Assembly: GCA_903842595.1 (NCBI GenBank)
Contig: CAIMMO010000153.1
Location: 1 to 62,574 of the forward strand
Reading direction: 5' to 3'
DNA from: an uncultured Alphaproteobacteria bacterium
GTDB taxonomy: Bacteria > Pseudomonadota > Alphaproteobacteria > Caulobacterales > Hyphomonadaceae
DNA: 62,574 nt
Position 1 is the first letter of the stretch; every line of letters starts with the position of its first letter. Both the position numbers and the translations under genes were made by a program. Shown here piece after piece: positions 46,803 through 56,106 of the stretch. The notes under the pieces were generated by a model. That model saw nothing but the letters and a program-made list of their open reading frames with translations. It had not been told where the DNA came from and did not search any database.

Positions 46803-47648
46803 GTGGCGCACGGGTCTGGCATTCCGCACGGAGCGCGTCGCCTCGGCTTCGGGGTGAGCGGGCCCCATGGAACCGCGCTGATCCGGCCGGAGGCGACGGT
46901 GCAGATGATCCTTCACGCTTATGCACTCGGCGTCCGCATGTTCGACACCGGCCCATCCTATGGCGCTGGGGAAGCGGAACGGAGGCTGGGCGAGGCTCTA
47001 GCGCGGTTGCCGCCTTACGATCCGATCGTGGCAACCAAGGTTGGCGTACAGTCCTCGGGCATCAAGCGGCGTGAACGTGATTTCTCCGCGGATGCGGTGC
47101 GCCGCTCCGTGGAAGGTTCGCTTAAGCGGCTTCGGCGGGCGCGGCTCGATTGCCTCTACCTGCACGGCCCGGCCGAGAACGAACTGACCGACAAGCTGCT
47201 CCGCGTCCTGGCTGATCTGCGGCGTGAAGGGCGCGTGGTGTCCGTCGGCGTCTGCGGCCGCGGGCCTGAACTCGAGGCCGCGATGCGGACGGGCGAGTTC
47301 ACCCATTTCATGGCGCCCGTCCATGCCGGGCTCAAAAGCGCGGCCAAGGAGCGGCTGTACCGCCTGCGCGCGGCGGGGGAACTGGTCGGCATCGAGGTGA
47401 TGACCACGGCCAATCCGCGCTTTCCACTGCCCATCGGCGCGGGGGCGACCTGGCGGCTGGCCCGCGCCGTCATGGGGTGGAGCCCGGACCGGGCCACAAC
47501 GCCGATGACGCATGGCGAATCCCTGTGTTGGGCCCTGAACGAGGGCGGCGCGCATCGCGTCATCACCACGACAAGCAACATCGCCCACCTGGAAGCGAAC
47601 GCCTGGGCGTTGAATAACTGCGGCGGCGGCGGCTTGATTAGCGGCTGA
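46803..47648 (+). CDS. aldo/keto reductase family protein
   Basis: 281 residues beginning with GTG at 46803, 12 bases after the BolA stop. TIM-barrel AKR features are seen: GVRMFDTGPSYGAGEAERRLGEAL and TKVGVQSSG, then LDCLYLHGPA and EGRVVSVGVCG. The catalytic Asp/Tyr (DTGPSY) are present, Lys is in TKVG. The cofactor-binding C-terminus is less typical (GGAHRVITTTSNIAHLEAN), so substrate is unknown. It sits between BolA and Grx4-type genes. Confidence 0.83.
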   Translation: MAHGSGIPHGARRLGFGVSGPHGTALIRPEATVQMILHAYALGVRMFDTGPSYGAGEAERRLGEALARLPPYDPIVATKVGVQSSGIKRRERDFSADAVRRSVEGSLKRLRRARLDCLYLHGPAENELTDKLLRVLADLRREGRVVSVGVCGRGPELEAAMRTGEFTHFMAPVHAGLKSAAKERLYRLRAAGELVGIEVMTTANPRFPLPIGAGATWRLARAVMGWSPDRATTPMTHGESLCWALNEGGAHRVITTTSNIAHLEANAWALNNCGGGGLISG

Positions 47649-47695
47649 TCCGGCCTTAGCTGAGGCGTGTACAGCTAATTGCCGGGGTTTTCGCC

Positions 47696-48025
47696 ATGAG
47701 CGACGTCAACGCACGCATCCAGGGCCTGATCGACGCCAGCCCGGTCTTCCTGTTCATGAAAGGGACGCCGACCTTCCCGCAATGCGGCTTCTCGGCGACC
47801 GTGATCTCGATCCTCGACCATCTCGGCGTGCGCTATGACAGCGCGAACATCCTGGATGATGCGGACCTGCGTCAGGGCATCAAGGATTTCTCGAACTGGC
47901 CGACGATCCCCCAGCTTTACGTGAAAGGCGAGTTCATCGGCGGCTGCGACATCACCAAGGAGATGTTCCAGTCGGGCGAGCTGAAACAGCTGCTTGAGGA
48001 AAAGGGCGTGTTGCAGACGGCCTGA
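47696..48025 (+). CDS. grxD: Grx4 family monothiol glutaredoxin
   Basis: 109 residues with the monothiol active-site CGFS in GTPTFPQCGFSAT, then the WPTIPQLYVKGEFIGGCDI segment that binds glutathione. These bind a [2Fe-2S] cluster with BolA and traffic it to client proteins, in line with the BolA gene just upstream. The stop codon TGA abuts the stop of the convergent gene (shared TGATCA). Confidence 0.94.
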   Translation: MSDVNARIQGLIDASPVFLFMKGTPTFPQCGFSATVISILDHLGVRYDSANILDDADLRQGIKDFSNWPTIPQLYVKGEFIGGCDITKEMFQSGELKQLLEEKGVLQTA

Positions 48026-48445
48026 TCAGCCGATCCTGCGCTCTGGTCCCGCCGCAGATTGCAGCCGTGGCGCGGCTGCCAGAATGGCGTTCCTGAACTC
48101 GAACGTGTCGACATGACCGGCCAGAGTCGCCGACGCACCGCGGATTTCCGCAATCACAAGGACGTATTCCAGGGACTTCCCCGCAAAACCGCGGCTCGCC
48201 ATGGCCACGACTGCAGGAGAGCCCGGCCGTGCGCACAGCTCACTCACGAGCTGCAAATCGCTAGCGGTATCCACGTCGATCACAACCACGTCGAAGCCTG
48301 AAGCCACTTCTGCCATGGATGCAGAGCGGCGGAGTGGGTGCAGGACGGCCTCGATGTCAGCGGATCCAGCCGCCTTGAACGCTGCACGCGTAGTCTCTCC
48401 GGAAGCTATCAGAAGCGCGCGTACCCGAGCGAATGATCTAGGCAT
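48026..48445 (-). CDS. response-regulator-receiver-like protein (degenerate)
   Basis: 139 residues from MPRSFARVRALLIASGET. The alpha/beta pattern (ALLIASGETTRAAFKAAG, FDVVVIDVDTASDLQLVSEL, SPAVVAMASRG) looks like a receiver domain fold, but the conserved phosphorylation Asp environment and Lys are poorly matched, so it may be a non-phosphorylatable pseudo-receiver. It stands alone, convergent with grxD. The assignment is fold-level only. An alternative start lies 14 codons upstream at 48487. Confidence 0.5.
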   Translation of the reverse strand: MPRSFARVRALLIASGETTRAAFKAAGSADIEAVLHPLRRSASMAEVASGFDVVVIDVDTASDLQLVSELCARPGSPAVVAMASRGFAGKSLEYVLVIAEIRGASATLAGHVDTFEFRNAILAAAPRLQSAAGPERRIG

Positions 48446-48643
48446 CCCAGCTCTCCCAACAGACAGGTCCGGCGGGGTGCGATCCAACGACCTCAGCCAG
48501 CCCAGGTTAAAATCTGATCCCTTTTTGTTAACTAAGGGTTGCCGGCCTCATCGGGGGGATGACCCCAGGTTTTGGCGCCTGTTGCCCGAACATTGCTGTT
48601 TTCGGGGCGGCAGGTATCAACGGCGGCCCAGCAGCATGAGCCG

Positions 48644-49537
48644 ATGGCCGACAATTTGAACCTTCCATCCGAAGAACGGGACGAGGGCTTTTCGCCCCTC
48701 CATCCGGTTTTTGCGGCAGCACCGCAGAGCGTGAGTTTCCGCAAGCTGCGCAAGCGGCTGGTGCGCCAGACGCAGGAGGCGATCCGCGCCTACGGCATGG
48801 CGCCCGAGGGGCGCAGGCCGCGCTGGCTGGTCTGCCTGTCCGGCGGCAAGGACAGCTACACGCTTCTCTCGGTGCTGCTCGACCTGCAATGGCAGGGCGC
48901 GCTGCCGGTGGACCTGCTGGCGTGCAATCTCGATCAGGGGCAACCGGGCTTCGACAAGGACGTCCTGCCCGCTTATTTCGCGAAGATCGGCGTGCCGTAC
49001 CGCATCATCACGCAGGACACGTACTCGGTAGTGACCGAGAAAGTGCCTGCGTCGAACACATATTGCTCGCTGTGCTCACGCATGCGGCGCGGCATTCTCT
49101 ACCGGGTCGCGCGCGAAGAGGGATGCGAGGCGGTCGTGCTGGGGCATCATCGTGACGATGCGCTTGAGACATTCATGCTGAACTTCCTGTTCGGCGGCCG
49201 CATGGCGGCAATGCCTCCGAAGCTGGTCAACGATGCGGGCGATCTCTTCGTCCTGCGGCCGCTGATAGGTTGCGCGGAGGACGACATCCGGAAGTTCGCG
49301 GAGCTGATGCAGTATCCGATCATACCGTGCAATCTGTGCGGATCGCAGGACGGGCTGCAGCGGATGCAGATCAAATCGCTGCTGGATGACTGGGAGAAGC
49401 GCAATCCGGGCAGGCGCCAGATCATGGCGCGGGCTATGAGCCATGTGCGGCCGTCTCACATGGTGGATGGCGAGCTGTTCGACTTCACCGGACTGGAGCT
49501 GGGCCAGCCGGGGACGAAGGATGACGGGCTGTCTTGA
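48644..49537 (+). CDS. ttcA: tRNA 2-thiocytidine biosynthesis protein TtcA
   Basis: 297 residues from the ATG at 48644. The PP-loop [13 protein letters not shown], the Cys pair CSLC (about 145-148) and later [12 protein letters not shown] form the known pattern of TtcA, an Fe-S ATP-dependent enzyme making 2-thiocytidine at position 32 in tRNAs. The [10 protein letters not shown] motif is typical. Followed closely by the cysQ-like gene on the same strand; both touch sulfur metabolism. Confidence 0.94.
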   Translation: MADNLNLPSEERDEGFSPLHPVFAAAPQSVSFRKLRKRLVRQTQEAIRAYGMAPEGRRPRWLVCLSGGKDSYTLLSVLLDLQWQGALPVDLLACNLDQGQPGFDKDVLPAYFAKIGVPYRIITQDTYSVVTEKVPASNTYCSLCSRMRRGILYRVAREEGCEAVVLGHHRDDALETFMLNFLFGGRMAAMPPKLVNDAGDLFVLRPLIGCAEDDIRKFAELMQYPIIPCNLCGSQDGLQRMQIKSLLDDWEKRNPGRRQIMARAMSHVRPSHMVDGELFDFTGLELGQPGTKDDGLS

Positions 49538-49593
49538 TTGACAGACTTAAGCCGAACCGCAATGGCTCGCTGCTGCTGATACGGAACGACGCT

Positions 49594-50412
49594 ATGGCCT
49601 TCACCCTGCCCCACCCCACCAACAAGGAGCGCGATGAGCTTGCGAAACTTTTCGCGAGCATCGCATCCGAGGCGGGCGTGCGGGTGATGGAGGTCTACCA
49701 CAGCGACTTCGAGCATCGCACCAAGGCGGACTACAGCCCCGTCTCGGATGCCGATGAGCAGGCCGAGGAAGTGATCCTCGCGCGACTTGCTGCGGAGCTG
49801 CCGGGCGTGCCGGTTCTGGCGGAGGAGCGCGCGGCGCGCGAGGGCGTCGGCGAGACGATCGGCGACGTATTCCTGCTGGTAGATCCGGTCGACGGCACGA
49901 AGGAGTTCATCCAGCGCAAGGGCGACTTCACCGTCAACATCGCGCTGATCTGCGGCGGCGCGCCCGTGGCGGGCGCCGTGTTCGCGCCGGCGCGCGGCGA
50001 GATGTATACTGGCGGCGCCGGGGCCACGCTGATCACCGACTTCGCGCCGGGCGCAATCGTGCGCGGCGGCCAGACAATCCGGACGCGCGACTACCCGGCC
50101 GCTGGCCTCACGGCGATTACGTCGTCGTCGCATCTCGACGATCGCACGAAGGCGTTTCTCGCCGAGCGGAAGATCACACAGCAGATCGGCATCGGTTCGT
50201 CGCTGAAATTCTGCTGGGTGGCGGCGGGCAAGGCGGATGTCTATCCTCGCTGGGGCCCAACGATGGAGTGGGACACAGCGGCGGGCCATGCCGTGCTTCA
50301 CGCTGCAGGCGGGCGTACGATCCGGCCCGACGGTGCGGCCTTCACATACGGCAAGGGCGCGGATGGGTTCAGGAATGGCCCGTTCATCGCGTGGGGGCGG
50401 GAACCGGTCTAG
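49594..50412 (+). CDS. cysQ: 3'(2'),5'-bisphosphate nucleotidase CysQ
   Basis: 272 residues from the ATG at 49594 (MAFTLPHP). Inositol monophosphatase-superfamily motifs are present: the Mg-binding VDPVDGTKEFI near 95-105, AEERAA, and the C-terminal MEWDTAAGHAVLHAAGG. It would hydrolyse PAP to AMP, sparing sulfate assimilation. The frame is open 20 codons upstream, but the preceding gene stop is at 49537 and the chosen start fits known CysQ lengths. Confidence 0.92.
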   Translation: MAFTLPHPTNKERDELAKLFASIASEAGVRVMEVYHSDFEHRTKADYSPVSDADEQAEEVILARLAAELPGVPVLAEERAAREGVGETIGDVFLLVDPVDGTKEFIQRKGDFTVNIALICGGAPVAGAVFAPARGEMYTGGAGATLITDFAPGAIVRGGQTIRTRDYPAAGLTAITSSSHLDDRTKAFLAERKITQQIGIGSSLKFCWVAAGKADVYPRWGPTMEWDTAAGHAVLHAAGGRTIRPDGAAFTYGKGADGFRNGPFIAWGREPV

Positions 50413-50466
50413 CAATCCGGGCGCGTCTGAGGCAGAGACCGGGTCTCAACAGACGAGCTTGTCCCC

Positions 50467-50709
50467 ATGACGACGACCATGCCCGACCGCCTGAGCCAGG
50501 ATCCCAAGAGCCCCTATCATGACAAGGAGCTGCTGGAGCGCGGCATCGGCATCCGCTTCAACGGTCAGGAAAAGACCAATGTCTGGGAGTACTGCGTCAG
50601 CGAGGGCTGGGTGCGCGTGGTCGCAGGCGCAGCACTCGACCGCAAGGGCCAGCCGATGACGCTGCTGCTCAAGGGCAAGGTCGAGCCTTATGTCGAGGGC
50701 GAAGGCTGA
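50467..50709 (+). CDS. DUF3297 family protein (80 aa)
   Basis: 80 residues. The sequence (PDRLSQDPKSPYHDKELLERGIGIRFNG, VSEGWVRVVAG, GKVEPYVE) matches the small uncharacterised DUF3297 family in proteobacteria and actinobacteria. Function unknown. It starts about 54 bases after cysQ and could share its transcript. Confidence 0.85.
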   Translation: MTTTMPDRLSQDPKSPYHDKELLERGIGIRFNGQEKTNVWEYCVSEGWVRVVAGAALDRKGQPMTLLLKGKVEPYVEGEG

Positions 50710-50763
50710 GGGGTGTCGCGCGAGCTGTGAGGCGGGGCTCGTGCTTCGACGGTCGGGTAGGCT

Positions 50764-51921
50764 TTACGTCTGCAACGTCTCGATGAACCGGGCAAAAACC
50801 GCGAGACCCTTCTCGATCTCCGACACCGCCACGAACTCGTTGGGCTGGTGCGCCTGCTCAACCGAGCCAGGGCCACAGATAACCGCCGGGAAGCCCGCTC
50901 TCTGGAACTGGCCCGCCTCCGTCGCGAACGCCGCCACGCGCACCTGATTGTCGCCTGTGAGCGCGCGCATGAAGGCCTCGGCTGCGCTGTCGCGTTGCAG
51001 CTGCAGCGGGGGAGCGTCGGCGCGCTTGTCGACGATAACGCCGCATTCGGGGCCAAGCTTCGCGAGCTTTTCGTTCACGCGCGCGACATGGTCGAAGAAG
51101 GGCTGCAGCATCGCGTCGGGATTGTTGCCCGGTACTGTGCGCACGTCGAAGACGAAGCGGCATTCGCGGGCGAGGATGTTGGGCGCGGTCCCACCGCCGA
51201 TTTCGCCTACGGTGATCGTCGTCCATGATGGATCGAATTCAGACCCAGTTGGCGCGTTATCCTCCTGCTCGCGTGCGATGCGGCGCAATGTTCCGAGCAG
51301 GTCAATCGCCTCGTGGATGGCGGATGCGCCCATGCGCGGATCGGACGAGTGCGCGGCCTTTCCGGTGATGCGCACTTCGTAGTCGCGAATGCCCTTGTGG
51401 GCGGACAGCACTCCCCACAGCGTCGGCTCGCCGACCCAGACGACAGCTGGGGCCGCGCCTCGGCGGCCGATCTCGGCGATCATCGGCTCGACGCCAGCGC
51501 AGCCGATTTCTTCGTCATAGCTGAAAGCGAAGTGGACCGGCTTCTTCAGCGGCAGCTTTGAAATGGTTTCAGCGTGAGCGAGCGACAGGGCGATGAACCC
51601 CTTCATGTCGGTCGTGCCGCGCGCATACCATTTGCCGCCAGTCTCGATCATGTCGAACGGATCGGTGACCCATGGCTGACCGTCGACGGGCACGACGTCG
51701 GTGTGGCCGGAAAGGACGATGCCGCCGGGCGCATCGGGACCAAGGCGTGCCCAGATATTTGCCTTCAGCCCGTCCTCGCTTGGCACGCGGACGATTTCGG
51801 CGCCGAGCGGGCGCAGGAAATCCTCGACCCATTCGATCAGCGGCAGGTTTGAATCGCGCGACGTCGTGTCGAAGGCGCAGAGCCGGTGGAGAATCTCTTG
51901 GACGCGGGAAAGGGATGTCAT
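50764..51921 (-). CDS. argE: acetylornithine deacetylase (ArgE-type M20 peptidase)
   Basis: 385 residues. The M20 metal-site motifs are GHTDVVPVDGQ near residue 80, GTTDMKGF and YDEEIGCAG, with the regulatory dimer domain between. Length and the GEPT segment (VGEPTLWG) fit ArgE, which removes acetate from N-acetylornithine in arginine synthesis. Other M20 deacylases are hard to exclude on sequence alone. It is divergent from a small GST-like gene by 15 bases. Confidence 0.85.
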   Translation of the reverse strand: MTSLSRVQEILHRLCAFDTTSRDSNLPLIEWVEDFLRPLGAEIVRVPSEDGLKANIWARLGPDAPGGIVLSGHTDVVPVDGQPWVTDPFDMIETGGKWYARGTTDMKGFIALSLAHAETISKLPLKKPVHFAFSYDEEIGCAGVEPMIAEIGRRGAAPAVVWVGEPTLWGVLSAHKGIRDYEVRITGKAAHSSDPRMGASAIHEAIDLLGTLRRIAREQEDNAPTGSEFDPSWTTITVGEIGGGTAPNILARECRFVFDVRTVPGNNPDAMLQPFFDHVARVNEKLAKLGPECGVIVDKRADAPPLQLQRDSAAEAFMRALTGDNQVRVAAFATEAGQFQRAGFPAVICGPGSVEQAHQPNEFVAVSEIEKGLAVFARFIETLQT

Positions 51922-51936
51922 GGCGCGAGGCTAGCG

Positions 51937-52404
51937 ATGGACAATCGCGGCGCAAGGCTTATGCCGCTGCCCATGATCCTATTTCACGCTGGAACTGGGC
52001 CGGACACCCAGGCGGTCGGCATCGCCCTGGAAGAGATGATGCTCGACTACAAGCTGGCGCCGGGGCGTGCGCCGGTGCCCGTGACCGTGCTGGGTCAGGC
52101 ACGAATGCCCGGTCACAACAACATCCTGATCGCGCTGGCGCGCAAGACCGGCAGGTTCCTGCCGGATGTCACGGCGGCGGCCCCATGGCTGGCGAAGACG
52201 CCGCAGGGGCTGGCCGCGATCGAATCGCAGTTGGCGACGCGCGACTTCCTGATGGACGCCTACACGGTGATCGACATGGCGATGTATCCACTCGTGGTGC
52301 GCAATGGCGCCGCGATTGCGGATTATCCCCTGACTGAAGCGTGGGCAGAACGCCTTCGGATCAGGCCGGCGGTCGGGCGCGGGATGGGCGTGGTTGGCGC
52401 GTAA
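51937..52404 (+). CDS. glutathione S-transferase-like protein (short)
   Basis: 155 residues from the ATG at 51937 (MDNRGARLMPLPM); an alternative start at 51961 (MPLPMILFHAG) would give 147. The N-terminal thioredoxin-like half appears shortened (no clear SPN-type motif), while the C-terminal helical half (AAIESQLATRDFLMDAYTVIDMAMYPLV) resembles GSTs, including the N-capping motif region. Typical GSTs are about 200 residues, so it may be a truncated or atypical member. Confidence 0.6.
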   Translation: MDNRGARLMPLPMILFHAGTGPDTQAVGIALEEMMLDYKLAPGRAPVPVTVLGQARMPGHNNILIALARKTGRFLPDVTAAAPWLAKTPQGLAAIESQLATRDFLMDAYTVIDMAMYPLVVRNGAAIADYPLTEAWAERLRIRPAVGRGMGVVGA

Positions 52405-52410
52405 GTTGGA

Positions 52411-53322
52411 TCAGGTCGGCGGAACAGCGGGACCGCTGGGTCCGAAATCCAGCAATTCGAGTTCGTAGATCACGGTGGCGTCGGCCGGGATGCGGCCATC
52501 GCCTTCACCCTGATAGAGCAGCTGTGCAGGCATGCGCACCATCCAGCGGTCGCCTCGACGCATCTGCTTGATCGCCTCGCTCCAGCCAGGCACAAGGTCT
52601 TTCACCGGGAAGAATTTCGGCTGGCCTTCCTCGTATGTGGAGGCGACGATCGAACGCACACGCACCTGTTCCGCCGTCTCACCCTCTTCCGCCTTGACGC
52701 CTTCGAGGCGGCCCTCGAAATGGACAGCAACTTCGTCGGCATCAGTCGGCGAGGCGCCGTCGCCGGGGCCTTGCGTCACGACGAGGTATTCGAGACCTGA
52801 CGGGCGGCGGACGAGTTCGGACGAGTCGGTGGGCCATGGCGCGACCTTGTTCCACGGGTCCGGCGTAACCTTGAGCAGCTCGACCTTGAACATCAGGTCG
52901 GAGTTCGGCTCGATCGCCGGGGGAGAACCGCGATCGCCATAGGCTTGGGCGGACGGGATCCAGAACATGAACATGTCGCCTGGCTGCATCTTCTGGATGC
53001 CGTCGGTCCAGCCCGGGATGACGCCGTTGAGGCGGAACTCGATTGGTTTGCCATCGTCGTAAGACGAATCGAACACCTGCCCGTTCTTGGCGAGACGGCC
53101 TTCATAATTCACTTCGACCTGGTCGCGGGGGCCTGGGTTGGGACCTTTGCCATCGCCCTTGCGAATGACGACGTACTCAACGCCCGAGGGCAGTTTCTGG
53201 ACGTCCGCGCGGGTGTGATTCCACGGGTCAAGCGCCGCCCAGGGGTTGGCGGGGTCGACAGCTGCGGGCGAGCAGGCCGAAAGGGCGAGCGCGGCAGCCA
53301 CCGCCAGCACCAGACGTTTCAT
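52411..53322 (-). CDS. tandem FKBP-type peptidyl-prolyl isomerase lipoprotein
   Basis: 303 residues from MKRLVLAVAAALALSAC, a lipoprotein signal (lipobox LSAC). Two FKBP-type domains follow, about 40-155 and 160-300. The first (VEVNYEGRLAKNGQVFDSSYD, GVIPGWTDGIQKMQPGD, WIPSAQAYGDRGSP) has most active-site residues; the second (VAVHFEGRLEGVK ... DLVPGWSEAIKQMRRGD) is divergent. It should fold exported proteins in the periplasm. The frame is open 6 codons upstream; I take the ATG at 53322. Confidence 0.86.
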   Translation of the reverse strand: MKRLVLAVAAALALSACSPAAVDPANPWAALDPWNHTRADVQKLPSGVEYVVIRKGDGKGPNPGPRDQVEVNYEGRLAKNGQVFDSSYDDGKPIEFRLNGVIPGWTDGIQKMQPGDMFMFWIPSAQAYGDRGSPPAIEPNSDLMFKVELLKVTPDPWNKVAPWPTDSSELVRRPSGLEYLVVTQGPGDGASPTDADEVAVHFEGRLEGVKAEEGETAEQVRVRSIVASTYEEGQPKFFPVKDLVPGWSEAIKQMRRGDRWMVRMPAQLLYQGEGDGRIPADATVIYELELLDFGPSGPAVPPT

Positions 53323-53406
53323 TCGGATCTCCAAGGTCATCGCCCGCCTGTTAGCACTGCTTCGCGGGCAGTGCGAGAGGCGCAGATTGATGTTGCTGTC
53401 AGGCCT

Positions 53407-54654
53407 TTAGGCCGTGCGGGGCGGAAACCCAGCCTCGGTCAGGGCGTCGATGATGTCCTGGGTGTGGAGGGCGTCGCGGGTCTCGATGGTGATGTCGAAT
53501 TCCGCCCCCTTGGCGGGGACATCCAGCGCCATGCGGTTGTGGAACACCTCGATGATGTTGCCGCCGCTTTCGCCGATGACGGTGCTCACCCTGGCAAGCA
53601 GGCCGGGTTGGTCATTGCCGATGATTCGGACGGACGTGATGCGCTTCTCGCGTACCAGCGAGCGTGTCAGCACGGATGCCAGCAAGCGGGTGTCGATGTT
53701 GCCGCCACACAGCACGAGCACGACTTTGCGCCCGCGGAAAAGCGCCGGCTCGGCCAGCAGCGCCGCAAGACCCGCGGCGCCCGCCCCTTCGGCGACTGAC
53801 TTTTCCACCGTGGCAAAGAGTGTGACCGCACGCTCGAGTTCGTCTTCGCTGACGAGAATGACCTTATCCATCAGCGAACGCAGGATCTGCGCCGTCAGCT
53901 TGCCAACCTTCTTGACCGCGATGCCTTCGGCGATGGTCGCGCCGCCGACCTTGGCTTCCTCACCGCGCAGCTCGGCCGACAGCGACGGATAGAGCGCGGG
54001 CTCGACGCCGATGATCGAAGTTGCGGGCCGCCGCGCCTTGATCGCGGTGGCGATGCCGGAAGAGAGGCCGCCGCCGCCCACCGGGATGACCATCACGTCG
54101 AAATCCGGGAGCGCGTCCATGATCTCGAGGCCGATCGTGCCCTGACCGGCGATGACATGCTTGTCGTCGAACGGATGGACGAAGGTAAGCCCCTGCTCTT
54201 TCTCGAGCTGGCGCGCATGCGCGTCTGCATCCGCCAGCGTCTCGCCATGGATGATCACCTTCGCGCCGAAATTGCGCGTATGCTCAATCTTAACGAAGGG
54301 CGTGCCCTTCGGCATCACGATGGTGGACGGGATACCGAGCCGCGAGGCGTGATAGGCGACGCCTTGCGCGTGATTGCCCGCCGACATGGCGATGACGCCG
54401 GCCGCCTTTTCCGAGTTCGACAGCGAGAGCAGCTTATTGAGGGCGCCGCGCTCCTTGAACGAGGCTGTGAACTGCAGGTTCTCGAACTTGATCCAGACCT
54501 GCGCGCCGGTGATCTCCGACAGCGTCCGGGAATAGCGCAGCGGTGTGTGCTCGATCTGACCTTCGATCGCCTTGGCCGCAGCTTCGATGTCTGCGAGCGT
54601 CACGGGGAGCGCGGCGTCTGAGGCGTGCTGGTCGGATACAGGCTGGGCGGTCAC
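53407..54654 (-). CDS. ilvA: threonine ammonia-lyase (threonine dehydratase) with ACT domain
   Basis: 415 residues. A PLP-dependent fold type II enzyme with the lysine in FTASFKERGALNKLL, the glycine loop VGGGGLSSG, and a C-terminal ACT domain from about residue 335 (VRIIGNDQPGLLARVSTVIGESGGN). It deaminates L-threonine to 2-oxobutanoate, the first step of isoleucine synthesis or a catabolic step. The single ACT domain and length suggest the TdcB/IlvA group with one ACT. Followed by a CelD-type gene upstream on the same strand. Confidence 0.9.
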   Translation of the reverse strand: MTAQPVSDQHASDAALPVTLADIEAAAKAIEGQIEHTPLRYSRTLSEITGAQVWIKFENLQFTASFKERGALNKLLSLSNSEKAAGVIAMSAGNHAQGVAYHASRLGIPSTIVMPKGTPFVKIEHTRNFGAKVIIHGETLADADAHARQLEKEQGLTFVHPFDDKHVIAGQGTIGLEIMDALPDFDVMVIPVGGGGLSSGIATAIKARRPATSIIGVEPALYPSLSAELRGEEAKVGGATIAEGIAVKKVGKLTAQILRSLMDKVILVSEDELERAVTLFATVEKSVAEGAGAAGLAALLAEPALFRGRKVVLVLCGGNIDTRLLASVLTRSLVREKRITSVRIIGNDQPGLLARVSTVIGESGGNIIEVFHNRMALDVPAKGAEFDITIETRDALHTQDIIDALTEAGFPPRTA

Positions 54655-54732
54655 GGCGGCTGCCTTTCAAGCGAAGTTGCGGGCTGCCTATACCGTATTC
54701 GGCCACGATTAAAGCCCGGACCGTCTCTGGGG

Positions 54733-55836
54733 TCAGGCGGCCCGACCGTCGGAACTGGCGAGGCCGCGGGCGATATCGAGGCGACGCATCGCCTTTGCGG
54801 GCCACTGCCGCGCGCGCCCGACCGGCAGGTTTTCCACAAGAGCGCGGACCTGGAACTGGGCGGCCTTGATCACGGGAGAGAAGCCGGTTCCGCCGATGAA
54901 CCCCGCCCCGACCGGGCGACTGTCGGTGGCGAGACTCTCCTTGAACGGATATTCCCCGGGCCCGAGATCGAGTTCAGAGTACCCGGCATCGGCCGCGACG
55001 CGAATAGCTTCCACGAACACGATCAGACCAGGCGAGTACGCCGCCCACTGATTGTCGTGCCCGACATACCAGGCATGCAGCGCCCGATCAGCCCGCAGGC
55101 AGAACAGGACAGCCGCAGGGTGCCCCCTGACCCTCAGGACAAACATGGCGCCGCCAAAGTGAGTGTTGCTCGCCGGCGTCGCGAAGGCGCCACGGACGAC
55201 GCCATCAATCCAGGCATGATCGAAGATGTCTCTCACGCCGGTGCGGTGCATCTGCTCACGCTTCCACGCCAGAAGTGTGTCGAACGCTGCGGCGTCAGTC
55301 GAGAAAGCCTCGAAAGAAACCTCGCCGCCAAGATCACGCGTCATCTTGCCGAGCTTCTTGCGTGTCTTCGCGATTGTCTTTGTACCAGCGGCGAGTCGCA
55401 GAGCGCACCACGCGTCGTAGCCTTCCGTAAAGCGCACGACATAACCAGCCTCGGACGTCAGCAGGTGCGCACCGACAGGATTCTTGACAAGGCCTGCCGT
55501 CAGATCAATGCGGCCGACAGCAAGCGACTTTGGAGCCGCAGACAAGTCGAGTGAAATCCCCGGCCTGGCGACGAGCGCCTGATAATCACAGATCGGCCCG
55601 CCGGCCGGCATTGCCGCACATGAACTGCCACGCTGTACCGGCAGGAAACCCAGCGGCTCGCCATGTGCATCCGAGTAGACGACAACCCGCACATCGTCGC
55701 GATGCATGGCGACGAGCCTGGCCCAGTCGGGCGTCAGATAGGGGCTGGAAAGCTCAGGGTCAGCCGCGAGAATGCTGCGCCAGGCAGCGATGTCGCCGTC
55801 CGTCAGCTCTGCCGGATGTATGCTTACGACCCGCAT
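54733..55836 (-). CDS. GNAT acetyltransferase of the CelD/BcsL type
   Basis: 367 residues resembling the CelD family of acetyltransferase-like proteins often found with exopolysaccharide or cellulose genes. The C-terminal GNAT half has FGGAMFVLRVRGHPAAVLFCL, LHAWYVGHDNQWAAYSPGLIVFVEAIR and YSELDLGPGEYPFK, which are its hallmark motifs. No polysaccharide genes lie nearby, so the acceptor is unknown. Confidence 0.8.
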   Translation of the reverse strand: MRVVSIHPAELTDGDIAAWRSILAADPELSSPYLTPDWARLVAMHRDDVRVVVYSDAHGEPLGFLPVQRGSSCAAMPAGGPICDYQALVARPGISLDLSAAPKSLAVGRIDLTAGLVKNPVGAHLLTSEAGYVVRFTEGYDAWCALRLAAGTKTIAKTRKKLGKMTRDLGGEVSFEAFSTDAAAFDTLLAWKREQMHRTGVRDIFDHAWIDGVVRGAFATPASNTHFGGAMFVLRVRGHPAAVLFCLRADRALHAWYVGHDNQWAAYSPGLIVFVEAIRVAADAGYSELDLGPGEYPFKESLATDSRPVGAGFIGGTGFSPVIKAAQFQVRALVENLPVGRARQWPAKAMRRLDIARGLASSDGRAA

Positions 55837-56106
55837 CTGCGGCCAACCTGCTCGTCCGAGAACGACTGGTTATCCCAGAAGGGCTGCAGTTTTTGATGAA
55901 CTGGGATCGATGAATTTTGATGGATTCCGTTCGAGGTTGCCGCAAGAACGGGCTCCCGCACGCGGAGGCGGCGATTTCCGGCGAATTTGCCCGGCGCAGG
56001 GTTCTGCTCGACGGTGCGGCGCTGGCGGCGGGATGCGCCACACCGGCTTGGAGGCCGCCCGCGCAGGGTCCTTTCCGGATGGTCGAGCACATCGTCCTGC
56101 GCGCGG

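Noticed and set aside
55837-56106. Intergenic stretch with a small plus-strand frame (55917-56147) containing a Tat-like RRVLLDGAALAAGCA segment
   Set aside because: Too short, overlaps the end of the propeller gene on the other strand, and continues in low-complexity Arg codons; may be a decayed signal-peptide remnant but cannot be supported.
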